IMG/VR virus record: IMGVR_UViG_3300033816_000619
Location: 1 to 21,032 of that record
Origin: a virus
Length of the DNA stretch: 21,032 nt
Reading direction: 5' to 3' (one strand)
Under the pieces are notes generated by a model that made no database searches, had not been told where the DNA came from, and saw nothing but the letters and a program-made list of their open reading frames with translations. Positions within the stretch are counted from its first letter, which is position 1; every line of letters starts with the position of its first letter. Made by a program: the position numbers and the translations under genes. Of the stretch, positions 1 through 7,263 are shown piece by piece.

Positions 1-11
1 CTGCGAAGCAG

Positions 12-67
12 TATCCCCTCTCCTCTCAGCTAGCAACGCGGTAAGCTGAGAGAAGAGAGAGGGGATA
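12..67. repeat. Long imperfect inverted repeat (hairpin)
   Basis: The left arm at 12-31 pairs with the right arm at 44-67 as 11 base pairs, a 4-base bulge (53-56, aaga) and 9 more base pairs, around a 12-base loop. The arms are polypyrimidine and polypurine. Two smaller hairpins flank it: CTGC-GAA-GCAG at 1-11, and AGCGTA (76-81) with TACGCT (91-96). No T-tract follows on either strand, so it does not look like an intrinsic terminator. It could be a structured RNA, a cruciform or a protein-binding site. Confidence 0.7.
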
Positions 68-272
68 GTAGGAAGAGCGTAAGCGATGAGTACGCTACTC
101 TCTATATAAGGGCTCATGTCCTCAAACATCGGTTTTCTTTCGCAAATCATACGGTTTTCAGGCACTTACGTAGCGTCCTTTTTTGCTGTTTTTTTTTACA
201 CGAAAAAATCTGTTGTGCAATACGTCAAAACACTTGCTCGTTTGCAATGGCTTTTACTCTGTAAATCCGTCG

Positions 273-313
273 CGCAACACAGACGCAACTTTCTTGCGCA
301 ACCATTACGCAAC
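273..313. promoter_or_regulatory. Four-copy CGCAAC iteron-like cluster
   Basis: CGCAAC occurs four times in one orientation, starting at 273, 284, 297 and 308. The spacings are 11, 13 and 11 bases, near one helical turn. The third copy lies in the perfect palindrome TTGCGCAA (294-301). T-rich DNA follows at 340-400. Repeats in phase with the helix beside an easily melted stretch are typical of origins or of multi-site operators. The same element recurs near 9521-9564 and as a dyad at 11899-11914. The function is inferred. Confidence 0.45.
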
Positions 314-510
314 AAAATAAAGTGTTGAGAATCAAGCATTTGCAAGGGTCGATTTTTGGCTGTTTTTTGGTTGTTTTTCAAAAGCTCGTTTTTTTGTTGT
401 GAAACAAAATGAAACACACAAGAACATTTTTGCCAAAACCTCTGTAAAAAGTCCTTGAACATTTGCAAACAGCCTGTGACGATAAATGGCGTGCGTTTCG
501 CACAACAACT

Positions 511-879
511 ATGGAAACTACTGGAAATCAAAGAACTAAAGTCAGAGCGGAATACTACCGCGAGTGGCGTGCAAAGAAGCGTGCGAAAGCCGCAGAGGCG
601 GTCGCTGAAACAAGTGACATCAAGGCCGATTTCAGGGCCGCGCTTAATGCAAGCGTTGCCCTGCAAAAGGCTGTTTCGAGCCGTGAGGAGACTATTCGTC
701 ATCTGGAGAAGATGGTCGAGCTGCTTTCGGCAGACCTATGCGCTCGCCTTGAGCGAATCGAGACCGCATTACAGGTAAAACCGGCGGTGCCTCATCCAGC
801 TCCTCATCCGGTGACTCAGCCATCCCAGCCATCTGATCAGGCTGACCATAAGCCTGCGCCCCCTTGGATGAAAAGGTAG
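511..879 (+). CDS. Basic coiled-coil protein with proline-rich tail, unknown function
   Basis: This 122-residue protein has no family I recognise. Residues 8-30 are strongly basic and aromatic (YYREWRAKKR), about 31-88 are predicted helical or coiled coil, and 90-122 are a Pro/His/Gln-rich tail ending in KPAPPWMKR. The basic patch followed by a helix suggests nucleic-acid binding, but this is not shown. The ATG at 511 is chosen; an in-frame TTG at 463 is possible, and neither has a clear Shine-Dalgarno. It is one of only two rightward genes here, and its last 188 bases overlap the end of the primase-helicase gene tail to tail. Its terminal peptide resembles those of the ssDNA-binding protein and the nuclease, which argues that it is real and belongs to the replication module. 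Confidence 0.6.
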   Translation: METTGNQRTKVRAEYYREWRAKKRAKAAEAVAETSDIKADFRAALNASVALQKAVSSREETIRHLEKMVELLSADLCARLERIETALQVKPAVPHPAPHPVTQPSQPSDQADHKPAPPWMKR

Positions 880-3214
880 CCCATGCCGCTTGACCGGCCT
901 TGCCGACGCAGGTGCCGGTCTCTGGATCGAAGGCGTACTCGTTCCAGTCTGGGACAGACGCATACGCCCCTGCTTGGATAGCCGCACCGGTCTCATCCGA
1001 AGCCAATAGCCCCCCAGGCACATCGAGGTAGCTCTTCGCCTTGCTGCCCTTGACCGCACAGGAGACGATGAGCTCCTTCTGTAAGCCCTCCTCGATGAGG
1101 TGCCCGAACTCGCTCGCGCCAACTGCACGCAGCACCGGTGGGAGTTCTGAGCGGCGCTTGTAGAGTCCGTTGGCTGCGTTCTTGTTCCCCAGCGTGTACG
1201 GGTGCAGATTGCCAGCAGCTTCCCTGACGGCCAGAACCAGCCATGCAAGGCGCTCGGTCACGTTGATGGCGCTGTACACATCCACCTTGGTGACGTCCTG
1301 AAGAAGGCCGTTGCCATCCCGTAGCAGCGTGCGCTCGCCGCGCATGAGGCCCGAGATGTTCGCCTTCAGCACACCGAACCGGTAGCAGGAGTCCACCCGT
1401 GGGGCGAGGCCCATGCCCTTCATGCGGCGCTCGTAATCGGTGGCGTGCCAGAACCCAAGATTGATTCGGAAGTACGACGGTATGGCGCTGCTCCCGCGAA
1501 TGGAGTTCTTCATGTCCTTGAGCGTTCGGATGGGCTCGGCTCCCGGTTTGCGGATGTGGTGCGTTATCATCAGCGCGGCGTGAAGCTCGCCGCACACGCG
1601 CCCTGCCTCGCGCATCATTTCGGCTACCGCCAGAGCGTTGTTCTCGTCCCCGTGAGAGACCGCGTTGAAGGTATCCACGCACACCAAGCACAGGTCTGGC
1701 ACACGCTTAAGCTCGGTTATGACCGCCTCCCACTTGGAGGAGGCTACCGGCGCTCCGCTCCTCGGATCACGCTCAACGAGTGGGAACGCCCCGCCAACCG
1801 CTGAGAGCGGTATGACGACAAGCCGCCGGCCTGCCTTCGCGATGAGCCCACCTTGGTCAATCTCAAGGATACGCCGGTGCATTTCGGTCTGGCTGTCTTC
1901 GCACAAGAGCAGAACAGCGGTTCCGCCGTTGGTGATTCGCTGTCCACACCAGTCCAAATCCCCGCCGAACTCGGGATAAGCGGCCACTTTCAACGCTAAA
2001 TCGGCGATTAAGCCAGTTTTCCCCGCCCCACCCTCGGCGATAAACAAGTGCGGCTCGCCTTTCACAACGAGCGATTCAACGAGGTAGGTGTGCTCGGGCT
2101 TGGGCCATTTTATCCACCGGTGCGCTTCCCATGCTGAGAACCATGACTCCGCCGGTGTGCTCTGCGGGAGCTGTCGCACTGGGATCGGTGCCTGTGCCGG
2201 CGTCTCTGGCTTGCCGTTGCGCCGAACGTCCGCGTTAACAAGTCCCTGCCACTCCGAAGCAAACCGTGCGTCCGTCCATGCGGGGTGCATCCGTTGCAGC
2301 ATCCATCCCCGTGTTTGCTCGCGTGCCTCGTCCATCGTGATGACGCCCCGCCGAACCATCCCAAGATTCGCGCCTGCAACCGAGTTAAACGCATCCCACC
2401 GAGTCTCCCCGCCGGCGCCCCCCTCGAACACGTCCCGCTGGAACGCCGGCTCCTGACGGAGCACGTTCCCGCTGCCGACTCCAAACAGCCCCGCCTCCGG
2501 AACCATGGCCTCCCCTGCTGGCAGCAACGTGCGCAGCCGCTCCCCCAGAGCTCCCGCGTTGTACACGCTCTCGGACTGCCACTCGATGACGGTCTGCACT
2601 GGTCGGCCCTGCTTGGCGTGGACGCTGCCGGCGAGCCGGATCGGTTGGTGAGCGCGTCCGTACGGGTTTGAGTCCACCCCGAGGCCCATGGCGGAGTCCC
2701 CGCCTGAGACCTTGGCAAGGGCGTCTCGCATCCGGATGGCCTGCTCGACGGGCACTTCATCATCCAGAGCGTACCAGACGTGCCGCTTCGGTGTGCCTTC
2801 GTCGGTTGTCCCACCGGAGCACACCACCAGCGACGGCTCACCTAGTTGCTCGGTGAGCTCTCGCATCTTGGCATCAGTGTCCCCCGCATCGAGGTCTGCG
2901 ACCAGCGAGCGCATCCGCGCCACGTTGGCGCTTGTGGCCCTTCGGTCACTCAAGATGCCTGGGACAACAAAGGTCGCCACGTTGTACTGCGCCCACCGCT
3001 CGGTGGCTGAGAGCACAGGCGCAAAGCCCTCCTTGGCTGGTTCAACGAAGATGTCTTCGCGGAAGACGCCTTCTTGCTCGGTGCCCTTCTCTCCGATACC
3101 GCGAACGCAGATGAACTCGTTCTCCTTCCAGTCTCGCTCTCCGAAGATGAGGCGAAGATGCTCTTGGGCTTGGCGTAGGTCAACCAAGCCACGACGGTCT
3201 GTCAATGGCTGCAT
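692..3214 (-). CDS. Primase-polymerase / RepA-like helicase fusion
   Basis: This 840-residue protein probably primes and unwinds phage DNA. The N-terminal half has RepB-like prim-pol features: LVADLDAGD (about residues 104-112, acidic D.D metal site), KRHVWY (about 143-148, conserved His) and the nucleotide-binding stretch RLAGSVHAKQG (about 193). The C-terminal half is a RepA-type hexameric helicase: Walker A EGGAGKTG (about 394-401), Walker B LCLVCVDTF (about 508-516), MITHHIRKPG (about 549) and NSIRGSSAI (about 570). The ATG at 3214 sits 23 bases after the nuclease stop and is preferred to a TTG at 3295 inside that gene, although no good Shine-Dalgarno precedes it. The acidic, proline-containing last 62 residues lie in DNA shared with the opposite-strand gene at 511-879. 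No DNA polymerase is seen nearby. Confidence 0.88.
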   Translation of the reverse strand: MQPLTDRRGLVDLRQAQEHLRLIFGERDWKENEFICVRGIGEKGTEQEGVFREDIFVEPAKEGFAPVLSATERWAQYNVATFVVPGILSDRRATSANVARMRSLVADLDAGDTDAKMRELTEQLGEPSLVVCSGGTTDEGTPKRHVWYALDDEVPVEQAIRMRDALAKVSGGDSAMGLGVDSNPYGRAHQPIRLAGSVHAKQGRPVQTVIEWQSESVYNAGALGERLRTLLPAGEAMVPEAGLFGVGSGNVLRQEPAFQRDVFEGGAGGETRWDAFNSVAGANLGMVRRGVITMDEAREQTRGWMLQRMHPAWTDARFASEWQGLVNADVRRNGKPETPAQAPIPVRQLPQSTPAESWFSAWEAHRWIKWPKPEHTYLVESLVVKGEPHLFIAEGGAGKTGLIADLALKVAAYPEFGGDLDWCGQRITNGGTAVLLLCEDSQTEMHRRILEIDQGGLIAKAGRRLVVIPLSAVGGAFPLVERDPRSGAPVASSKWEAVITELKRVPDLCLVCVDTFNAVSHGDENNALAVAEMMREAGRVCGELHAALMITHHIRKPGAEPIRTLKDMKNSIRGSSAIPSYFRINLGFWHATDYERRMKGMGLAPRVDSCYRFGVLKANISGLMRGERTLLRDGNGLLQDVTKVDVYSAINVTERLAWLVLAVREAAGNLHPYTLGNKNAANGLYKRRSELPPVLRAVGASEFGHLIEEGLQKELIVSCAVKGSKAKSYLDVPGGLLASDETGAAIQAGAYASVPDWNEYAFDPETGTCVGKAGQAAWATFSSKGAQAYGQPDQMAGMAESPDEELDEAPPVLPVMRSRFAQGERIGLPKAARPSSPDDE

Positions 3215-3237
3215 TTTGTTTGGGGTAGTAGTCTGTC

Positions 3238-4035
3238 TTACTTCAGCCAGAACGGCTTTGTTGTGTTGGGTGCCTGAGTGGGAGCATCCTCCCAACAGGT
3301 GCTCTTAAACGAGCAGAACTTGCACCGAAAGTCGGTGCGGTCTTTGCCAAGGCGCGGGAGTTCCTTGGGCGATTGAGCGTCGATGACGCGCACCGCGCGA
3401 TCCGAGGCTTCTTGGGCTGCGAGCGCGTCGAACGGAACCAACTCAACGAGCACCTCACCGGTGTCGCGGTTGAGCGCCGTGAACATACCGCCAGCGGGGA
3501 TGTCGAGGTACGCGCAGTAGATTTGCATCTGGGCGTAGTACACCGGCTTAGACGCTCTAACCCCCTTGTTCTTGGTGTCGTTCCAGCTTTTGTCGTTGAG
3601 CGCCTTGTTCTCCCACAGAAGCGGGTACTCAACACCGGTGATGATGGGCCCACCAGCGACAATCCCATCGATGTGTCCACCGAGGCGACCGTCCGCAGCG
3701 CGGAAGCCGAACTGCTTTCCGTCGCTCTTCTCGGTGAGTAGGTCAAACCCCGCTGCACGAATGTACTTCGCCATGCGGTCTTCGCCGTCATGCCCCATAT
3801 CAAAGATGCGCAGCACCTCCGGTGAGAAGCCCGAACCTTCGTCCTCTGGCGTGTGCTCGTATTCAAACCGGAGGCGTCTCTCGCACGCCTCGCCCCATCG
3901 AGACGCCCCGAGGTAGTCCCGCTTCTCTTGGTTCGCCTGCCGCTTCAGAATGGCCTCATCCAGCACCGCTGCGATAGCAGCCTGTGCCGGCTCGTTCCCG
4001 ATTACTTTCCTGACCTCTGGCTTAAAGATGCTCAT
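3238..4035 (-). CDS. RecB/Cas4-like PD-(D/E)XK nuclease with Fe-S cysteines
   Basis: This 265-residue protein is a likely DNA exonuclease for recombination or DNA processing. Nuclease motifs are GHIDGIV (about 120-126, Asp123), LLWENKAL (about 139-146, Glu142 and Lys144) and YYAQMQIY (about 166-173). Four cysteines, C51 and then C238, C241 and C247, follow the split C...C-x2-C-x5-C pattern that holds a 4Fe-4S cluster in AddB and Cas4 nucleases. The protein ends in KPFWLK after a loose tail, like the ssDNA-binding protein. Its start overlaps the small membrane-protein gene by 14 bases. Alongside the Sak4-like protein, it probably supplies the end-resecting half of a single-strand annealing system. 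No cas1 or cas2 is nearby, so a CRISPR role is unlikely. Confidence 0.87.
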   Translation of the reverse strand: MSIFKPEVRKVIGNEPAQAAIAAVLDEAILKRQANQEKRDYLGASRWGEACERRLRFEYEHTPEDEGSGFSPEVLRIFDMGHDGEDRMAKYIRAAGFDLLTEKSDGKQFGFRAADGRLGGHIDGIVAGGPIITGVEYPLLWENKALNDKSWNDTKNKGVRASKPVYYAQMQIYCAYLDIPAGGMFTALNRDTGEVLVELVPFDALAAQEASDRAVRVIDAQSPKELPRLGKDRTDFRCKFCSFKSTCWEDAPTQAPNTTKPFWLK

Positions 4036-4183
4036 CGTCGTTTTTGAGTGCGTAAAAGATTCCGAACATGGCTAGAAGCAACACGGCCACATACGCGGTG
4101 ACGGAGGCTTTATCTTCTTGTTGGTAGAGTTTCACGGTGTCAGCGATTGCGATTGCCGCAAAGATGGTTGCCAGCAGTTTCAT
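4022..4183 (-). CDS. Small two-segment membrane protein
   Basis: This 53-residue reading frame has an N-terminal hydrophobic segment (residues 3-14, LLATIFAAIAIA) and a second one (about 29-45, TAYVAVLLLAMFGIFYA), joined by a charged linker and ending in KNDDEHL. It looks like a small inner-membrane hairpin protein. It overlaps the coiled-coil gene upstream by 44 bases and the nuclease start by 14 bases, both in other frames. The codons look normal, but there is no clear Shine-Dalgarno before the ATG. It lies far from the lysis cassette, so a holin role is not implied. The function is unknown. Confidence 0.55.
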   Translation of the reverse strand: MKLLATIFAAIAIADTVKLYQQEDKASVTAYVAVLLLAMFGIFYALKNDDEHL

Positions 4184-4475
4184 GTTTCAAGAATAGTGGC
4201 CCCTCAACACCGCTGGCTAGTCGCCATTCGGCTAGCTCGCCTTCAAGACGTTTAATGGTCTCAGATACGGTTTCAAGACGAGCCTTGTACTCGTCTCGCT
4301 CTTCAGCGGCCTCGCTCAAAGACCGGCAGGTGAACGCAACGCTTGGGTGTTCTCGCCACGATACGCCGCACGATGTGCATGAGTCGCTCACATCCACCAC
4401 CCGCGTGTGTGGAGGTGGAGTTGCTGCGGTGTATCCCGACAGCGGCCGAATAAGATGTGTCCAAACCTCGCTCAC
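4140..4475 (-). CDS. Hypothetical protein with Cys pair and coiled coil
   Basis: This 111-residue protein is not recognised. It has a CTSC pair (C33, C36) and C50, which could form part of a small metal site, followed by a charged helix of coiled-coil character (about 53-86). The start is a GTG at 4475 with a good Shine-Dalgarno (ggaggtgcaacc) and a GTGA overlap with the preceding gene, so translation is probably coupled. It belongs to the run of small early genes between the nuclease and the helicase. Confidence 0.65.
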   Translation of the reverse strand: MSEVWTHLIRPLSGYTAATPPPHTRVVDVSDSCTSCGVSWREHPSVAFTCRSLSEAAEERDEYKARLETVSETIKRLEGELAEWRLASGVEGPLFLKHETAGNHLCGNRNR

Positions 4476-4819
4476 GGTTGCACCTCCCCAACCATTTTCG
4501 TGCCGTCACGCAAATGGTCTTCGTCAGTTGGCCACTTGCCCATCACGCGAAGAAACGCCTCTGCCCGTTGCCGTGCGGTGGCGCGGATAGGCCATAAAGT
4601 GGAATGCGTTACATCGTAGAGCTTGAGGTAGTAGGCTTCAAACAACGCTTCAGACCCAAGCACCTCCTCCGCTTCGTGCATGGCGTTGAGGTCGCCGCAA
4701 TAGTCTGGGATGGCTTGCGTGCCAACTCGCAAGCCGTTGTCGGGATACCAACCACCGTCTGGGTTTCTCTGCCTGCCGCACGCCTTAGCGATTGCCTCGT
4801 TGATTTCCTGATCGCTCAT
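4472..4819 (-). CDS. Phage ABA-sandwich-like small protein
   Basis: This 115-residue protein resembles the phage ABA sandwich family. It has IPDYCGDLNAMHEAEEVL at about residues 37-54 and a helix with RATARQRAEAFL near 79-90, typical of small accessory proteins of unknown role in phage early regions. A strong Shine-Dalgarno (aaggaggtgcaggg) precedes the ATG, and the start overlaps the upstream stop as ATGA. The family assignment is from pattern recognition, and no biochemical function is known to me. Confidence 0.75.
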   Translation of the reverse strand: MSDQEINEAIAKACGRQRNPDGGWYPDNGLRVGTQAIPDYCGDLNAMHEAEEVLGSEALFEAYYLKLYDVTHSTLWPIRATARQRAEAFLRVMGKWPTDEDHLRDGTKMVGEVQP

Positions 4820-5037
4820 CCCTGCACCTCCTTCTCAATGCTCTTGTAATGGTACATATTCAGTATCCGCATTAGGTCATCTGCGTTTATAATTTTTCTC
4901 TCAAATAGAACCTCAAGCAGTTCGGCTATTATGGTGTGCGTATCCTCATGCCAATCGCCATACGCAAGCGCAAGTCTAGCAATGGACGCATACTTGAAGC
5001 GTTCCCCATAGTTGCTGGTTACTACAACCGCGCTCAT
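4816..5037 (-). CDS. Small helical hypothetical protein
   Basis: This 73-residue protein is not recognised. It is mostly helical, with a central IIAELLEVLFERKIINADDLMRIL stretch (about 36-59) that looks like a small helical bundle. The ATG at 5037 is chosen because it has a strong Shine-Dalgarno (gaaggaggagacgaa) and an ATGA junction with the zinc-ribbon gene. A longer in-frame version to 5112 would overlap that gene in another frame. It is part of the coupled small-gene run. Confidence 0.7.
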   Translation of the reverse strand: MSAVVVTSNYGERFKYASIARLALAYGDWHEDTHTIIAELLEVLFERKIINADDLMRILNMYHYKSIEKEVQG

Positions 5038-5186
5038 TTCGTCTCCTCCTTCTCGCATTCGGGGCACTTGAGCATTTCGCTCATCTCGTTCCACTCCATC
5101 ATCGTCCCGCATCGGCAGTCCGGTGCTTCGGGCTGTTCATTCGGATCGTTGGTTAGCCAACGGTCGTACCAGGATGGTAGGTTCAT
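5034..5186 (-). CDS. 50-residue zinc-ribbon protein
   Basis: This short gene encodes 50 residues with two Cys pairs, C24-R-C26 and C41-P-E-C44, spaced like a minimal zinc ribbon, and an acidic, Lys-rich end. A Shine-Dalgarno (agaaaggagagcaa) precedes the ATG at 5186. Both ends couple by ATGA overlaps, with the 48-residue gene upstream and the 73-residue gene downstream, which is strong support that it is translated. It may be a small nucleic-acid or protein adaptor; the function is unknown. Confidence 0.7.
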   Translation of the reverse strand: MNLPSWYDRWLTNDPNEQPEAPDCRCGTMMEWNEMSEMLKCPECEKEETK

Positions 5187-5329
5187 TTGCTCTCCTTTCT
5201 GAGGCGCATGATTTCGGCCTCGATGCGTTTGAATGTCGCCTCAAACGCACGCCGGTTTGGGTGCGACTGAAGTAGCGTCTCCGTAAGAGCCAGAAGCTCG
5301 ACGGTTTCCTGTATCACGTTGTTGTTCAT
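5183..5329 (-). CDS. Small helical hypothetical protein (48 residues)
   Basis: The 48 residues are predicted almost wholly helical, with a basic end (RLRKESK). The ATG at 5329 is chosen because it overlaps the DUF3310 stop codon and the stop overlaps the next start as ATGA. A longer frame reaching 5665 exists, but it runs through the DUF3310 gene and its extra residues look like an out-of-frame shadow. No family is recognised. Confidence 0.62.
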   Translation of the reverse strand: MNNNVIQETVELLALTETLLQSHPNRRAFEATFKRIEAEIMRLRKESK

Positions 5330-5613
5330 TTTGTTTTGGTTGTGATGCGAGCAATCTCTCGGCGAAGATACCAAGCGGCCTTCTCCAAGTCTTCCCGCTG
5401 CGTTTCGTACTTGAGACCTGCTCGCCACACATACTTGATGACGTTTCCCAAGTTGAAATTGAAGTGCTCGGCGACCTGGATGCACTCGGTGCCAGACGGG
5501 TGCTGGTTGTAGTGCTCCGGATGATTCACGGAACTTGTTGTCGATGAGTTCGGGGATGACGATTTCCCGCCACAGTTTGCTGTACATACGTTGTCTTTCG
5601 GTTGGTTTTCCAT
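5326..5613 (-). CDS. DUF3310 family protein
   Basis: This 95-residue protein has the DUF3310 signature: NHPEHYN (30-36), GTECIQVAEHF (41-51), GNVIKYVWRAGLK (56-68) and EDLEKAAWYLRREI (74-87). The family is common in phage early regions and is sometimes annotated as a nucleotide-kinase-like accessory. No catalytic function is evident here. The N-terminal 28 residues are Ser/Asn-rich and look disordered. An AAAGGA sequence lies just before the ATG, six bases after the helicase stop. Confidence 0.88.
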   Translation of the reverse strand: MENQPKDNVCTANCGGKSSSPNSSTTSSVNHPEHYNQHPSGTECIQVAEHFNFNLGNVIKYVWRAGLKYETQREDLEKAAWYLRREIARITTKTK

Positions 5614-5619
5614 AGTCCT

Positions 5620-7263
5620 TTAGCCAAGAATCGCTTTTTTTATGCGTGCCTCGTTGAACTTCCACGTGAGCACACAGCTTGCGCGGTAGCGCGACATCCC
5701 GAACATGGGCACATCCGCCATGTGCTTCAGTTGCGAGTCCGTTGGTGGCAGCTTAATCCAACTGCGGGTCTTGCGTGAGTTTGCACGGTCACCGTTGCTA
5801 CGCAAGAAATCGTCCGCTTGAGCGAGCGCAAGCTCCTTGGAGTTTGTGCGGGTAATGACGGTAACCGCGCCTCCGGTCACGCCGCCAATGGCGTTGTACA
5901 CCTCGCCCAGCCTGATGACCGCTCCCCACGCAGTGAGCGCGTTCGCCATGCGCACGGCGTCCCCGTACATCGACTCCCACCGGAACGGCGACATCTCGAT
6001 GATTTGCATCTCGGACATCTCGAAAGACTCGATGGTCTCGATGCCGTTGACCCGAACCGGGAAGACGTAGCCGCACACGGGGCAGCTACTGACCGCAGCC
6101 GGCACCTGAATGCCGCACTCAGGGCACTTCTTCATTGGCGCTTCACCGGTCTCGCTCTGGCGAACAAACAGCCGGTCTCCCGCGTCGATGTCACCGTGCG
6201 TGAGCAGTGAGGCGCCAAAGTCCAAGATGATGCAGTCGCTCTTAATCACCCCGGGGTAGCGTTTGGCGTCGATGCACGGCCTCAGCCCTCGCCCGATCAT
6301 CTGAATCATGGTGCTCTTCTGACTGCACGGTCGCACCAGCACAACGCACCCCACACGCTGGCAGTCCCACCCCTCGGTCAGCTTCATCACGTTGAGCAGC
6401 ACCTTGATTTTGCCTTGGTCAAAGCGCCGAAGAACCGTCGCGTTGTCGTCGTCCGACATTTCGGAGTGGACGGCCTCAGCCGAGATGCCTTCTTCGCGGA
6501 ACGCCTCAGCCAAGTGCTGGGCGTGTTGGATGGTCGAGCAGAACACCACGGTCGAGCGGTCGGACGCCTTCTCGCGCCAGTGCCGCAGAATCTCCGAGTG
6601 AACCGCCCTCTTGTCCATGATGGCCTCGACTTCACCCATGTCGAACTCTGCACCGGTCTTCTGCACGCTCTGGAGCTGGTCATTGAGCCCGATATCCATG
6701 CGGAACGCACGCGGCGGCACAAGGTTCCCTGCGGCGATTAGCTCGCCCACGGTGATTTTGTCGGCGACATTGTTGAACACCGCCGTGAGCGCCTGCTTGT
6801 CGCCGCGTTCCGGTGTCGCAGTAAGCCCGAGAATGACGCCATCTGGCGAGCGTTCGCGAAACGCCTGCACGATGTTCATGTAGCTTTCAGCCGCTATGTG
6901 ATGGCACTCATCACAGAACAGCGCCGACATCCCACTCGGCATCGTTGCCAAGTTCGCCGGCCTGCATAGCGTCTGTACCATGGCGAAGGTCGCCCCCGGC
7001 GACCACGCTTTGCGCTCTGCATTGAACACATCCACCTTCGCGCCGGCGTTGTACCGCTTAAAGGTTTCCTTGTTCTGAGTGACAAGCTCGTCGCGGTGTT
7101 GAATAACGAGTACCGGTGCCTCTTTCACAAACGGCGCAAGGATCGCGCTGCCCATGACCGTCTTACCTGCGCCTGTTGGCGCAATGCCTAAAGTGTTGCC
7201 GCACTTGCCGAGTGCGTCGATGCAGGCGTCAACGAACTGCGCCTGCCTTGGTCGTAAAATCAT
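5620..7263 (-). CDS. SF2 DEAD/DEAH-box helicase with zinc ribbon
   Basis: This 547-residue ATP-dependent DNA helicase probably remodels forks or recombination intermediates. Visible motifs are APTGAGKT (28-35, Walker A), DECHH (118-122, Walker B), TATPERG (148-154, motif III) and QMIGRGLRP (321-329, motif VI). A zinc ribbon follows the helicase core, with CPEC (380-383) and CPVC (394-397), then about 150 residues of unrecognised C-terminal domain that may bind DNA. The ATG at 7263 has a modest AAAGG upstream. A GTG at 7323 would add 20 residues coded by a hairpin-rich spacer and is rejected. The family includes UvsW and restriction-enzyme-like helicases; no methylase or nuclease domain is attached. 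Confidence 0.9.
   Translation of the reverse strand: MILRPRQAQFVDACIDALGKCGNTLGIAPTGAGKTVMGSAILAPFVKEAPVLVIQHRDELVTQNKETFKRYNAGAKVDVFNAERKAWSPGATFAMVQTLCRPANLATMPSGMSALFCDECHHIAAESYMNIVQAFRERSPDGVILGLTATPERGDKQALTAVFNNVADKITVGELIAAGNLVPPRAFRMDIGLNDQLQSVQKTGAEFDMGEVEAIMDKRAVHSEILRHWREKASDRSTVVFCSTIQHAQHLAEAFREEGISAEAVHSEMSDDDNATVLRRFDQGKIKVLLNVMKLTEGWDCQRVGCVVLVRPCSQKSTMIQMIGRGLRPCIDAKRYPGVIKSDCIILDFGASLLTHGDIDAGDRLFVRQSETGEAPMKKCPECGIQVPAAVSSCPVCGYVFPVRVNGIETIESFEMSEMQIIEMSPFRWESMYGDAVRMANALTAWGAVIRLGEVYNAIGGVTGGAVTVITRTNSKELALAQADDFLRSNGDRANSRKTRSWIKLPPTDSQLKHMADVPMFGMSRYRASCVLTWKFNEARIKKAILG

Larger units (their letters stand above)
1..510. other. Non-coding, structured, AT-rich left region
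   Basis: No convincing gene is seen here. The stretch holds, in order, a set of hairpins (1-100), T-rich tracts on the plus strand (about 178-200 and 352-396), a cluster of four CGCAAC elements (273-313), and a perfect 7-base inverted repeat (TTTTGTT at 392-398, AACAAAA at 403-409). Possible reading frames have the composition of random AT-rich DNA and no clear ribosome binding site. The location beyond the end of the replication operon, together with the repeats, suggests a control region or replication origin. That is inference. Confidence 0.6.

Noticed and set aside
12-67. Long hairpin as an intrinsic terminator
   Set aside because: There is no T-tract after the stem on either strand.
116-328. 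Rightward 70-residue reading frame in the left region
   Set aside because: Random-looking composition, no ribosome binding site, and it runs through the CGCAAC repeat cluster.
196-702. Leftward 168-residue frame antisense to the 511-879 gene
   Set aside because: Cys/Phe/Leu-rich shadow-like sequence with no domain; the opposite frame has the ordered coiled-coil protein.
3215-3295. Longer prim-pol/helicase start (TTG)
   Set aside because: It would overlap the nuclease gene by 58 bases and the added residues look like a shadow; the ATG at 3214 fits just after the nuclease stop.
3238-4035. Cas4-like nuclease as part of a CRISPR system
   Set aside because: No cas genes or repeat-spacer array are present; its neighbours are phage replication and recombination genes.
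5038-5112. Longer start of the 73-residue gene
   Set aside because: It overlaps the zinc-ribbon gene out of frame; the ATG at 5037 has a strong Shine-Dalgarno and ATGA coupling.
5330-5665. 160-residue version of the 48-residue gene
   Set aside because: The added part lies in another frame of the clear DUF3310 gene, and the coupled ATG at 5329 explains the gene.
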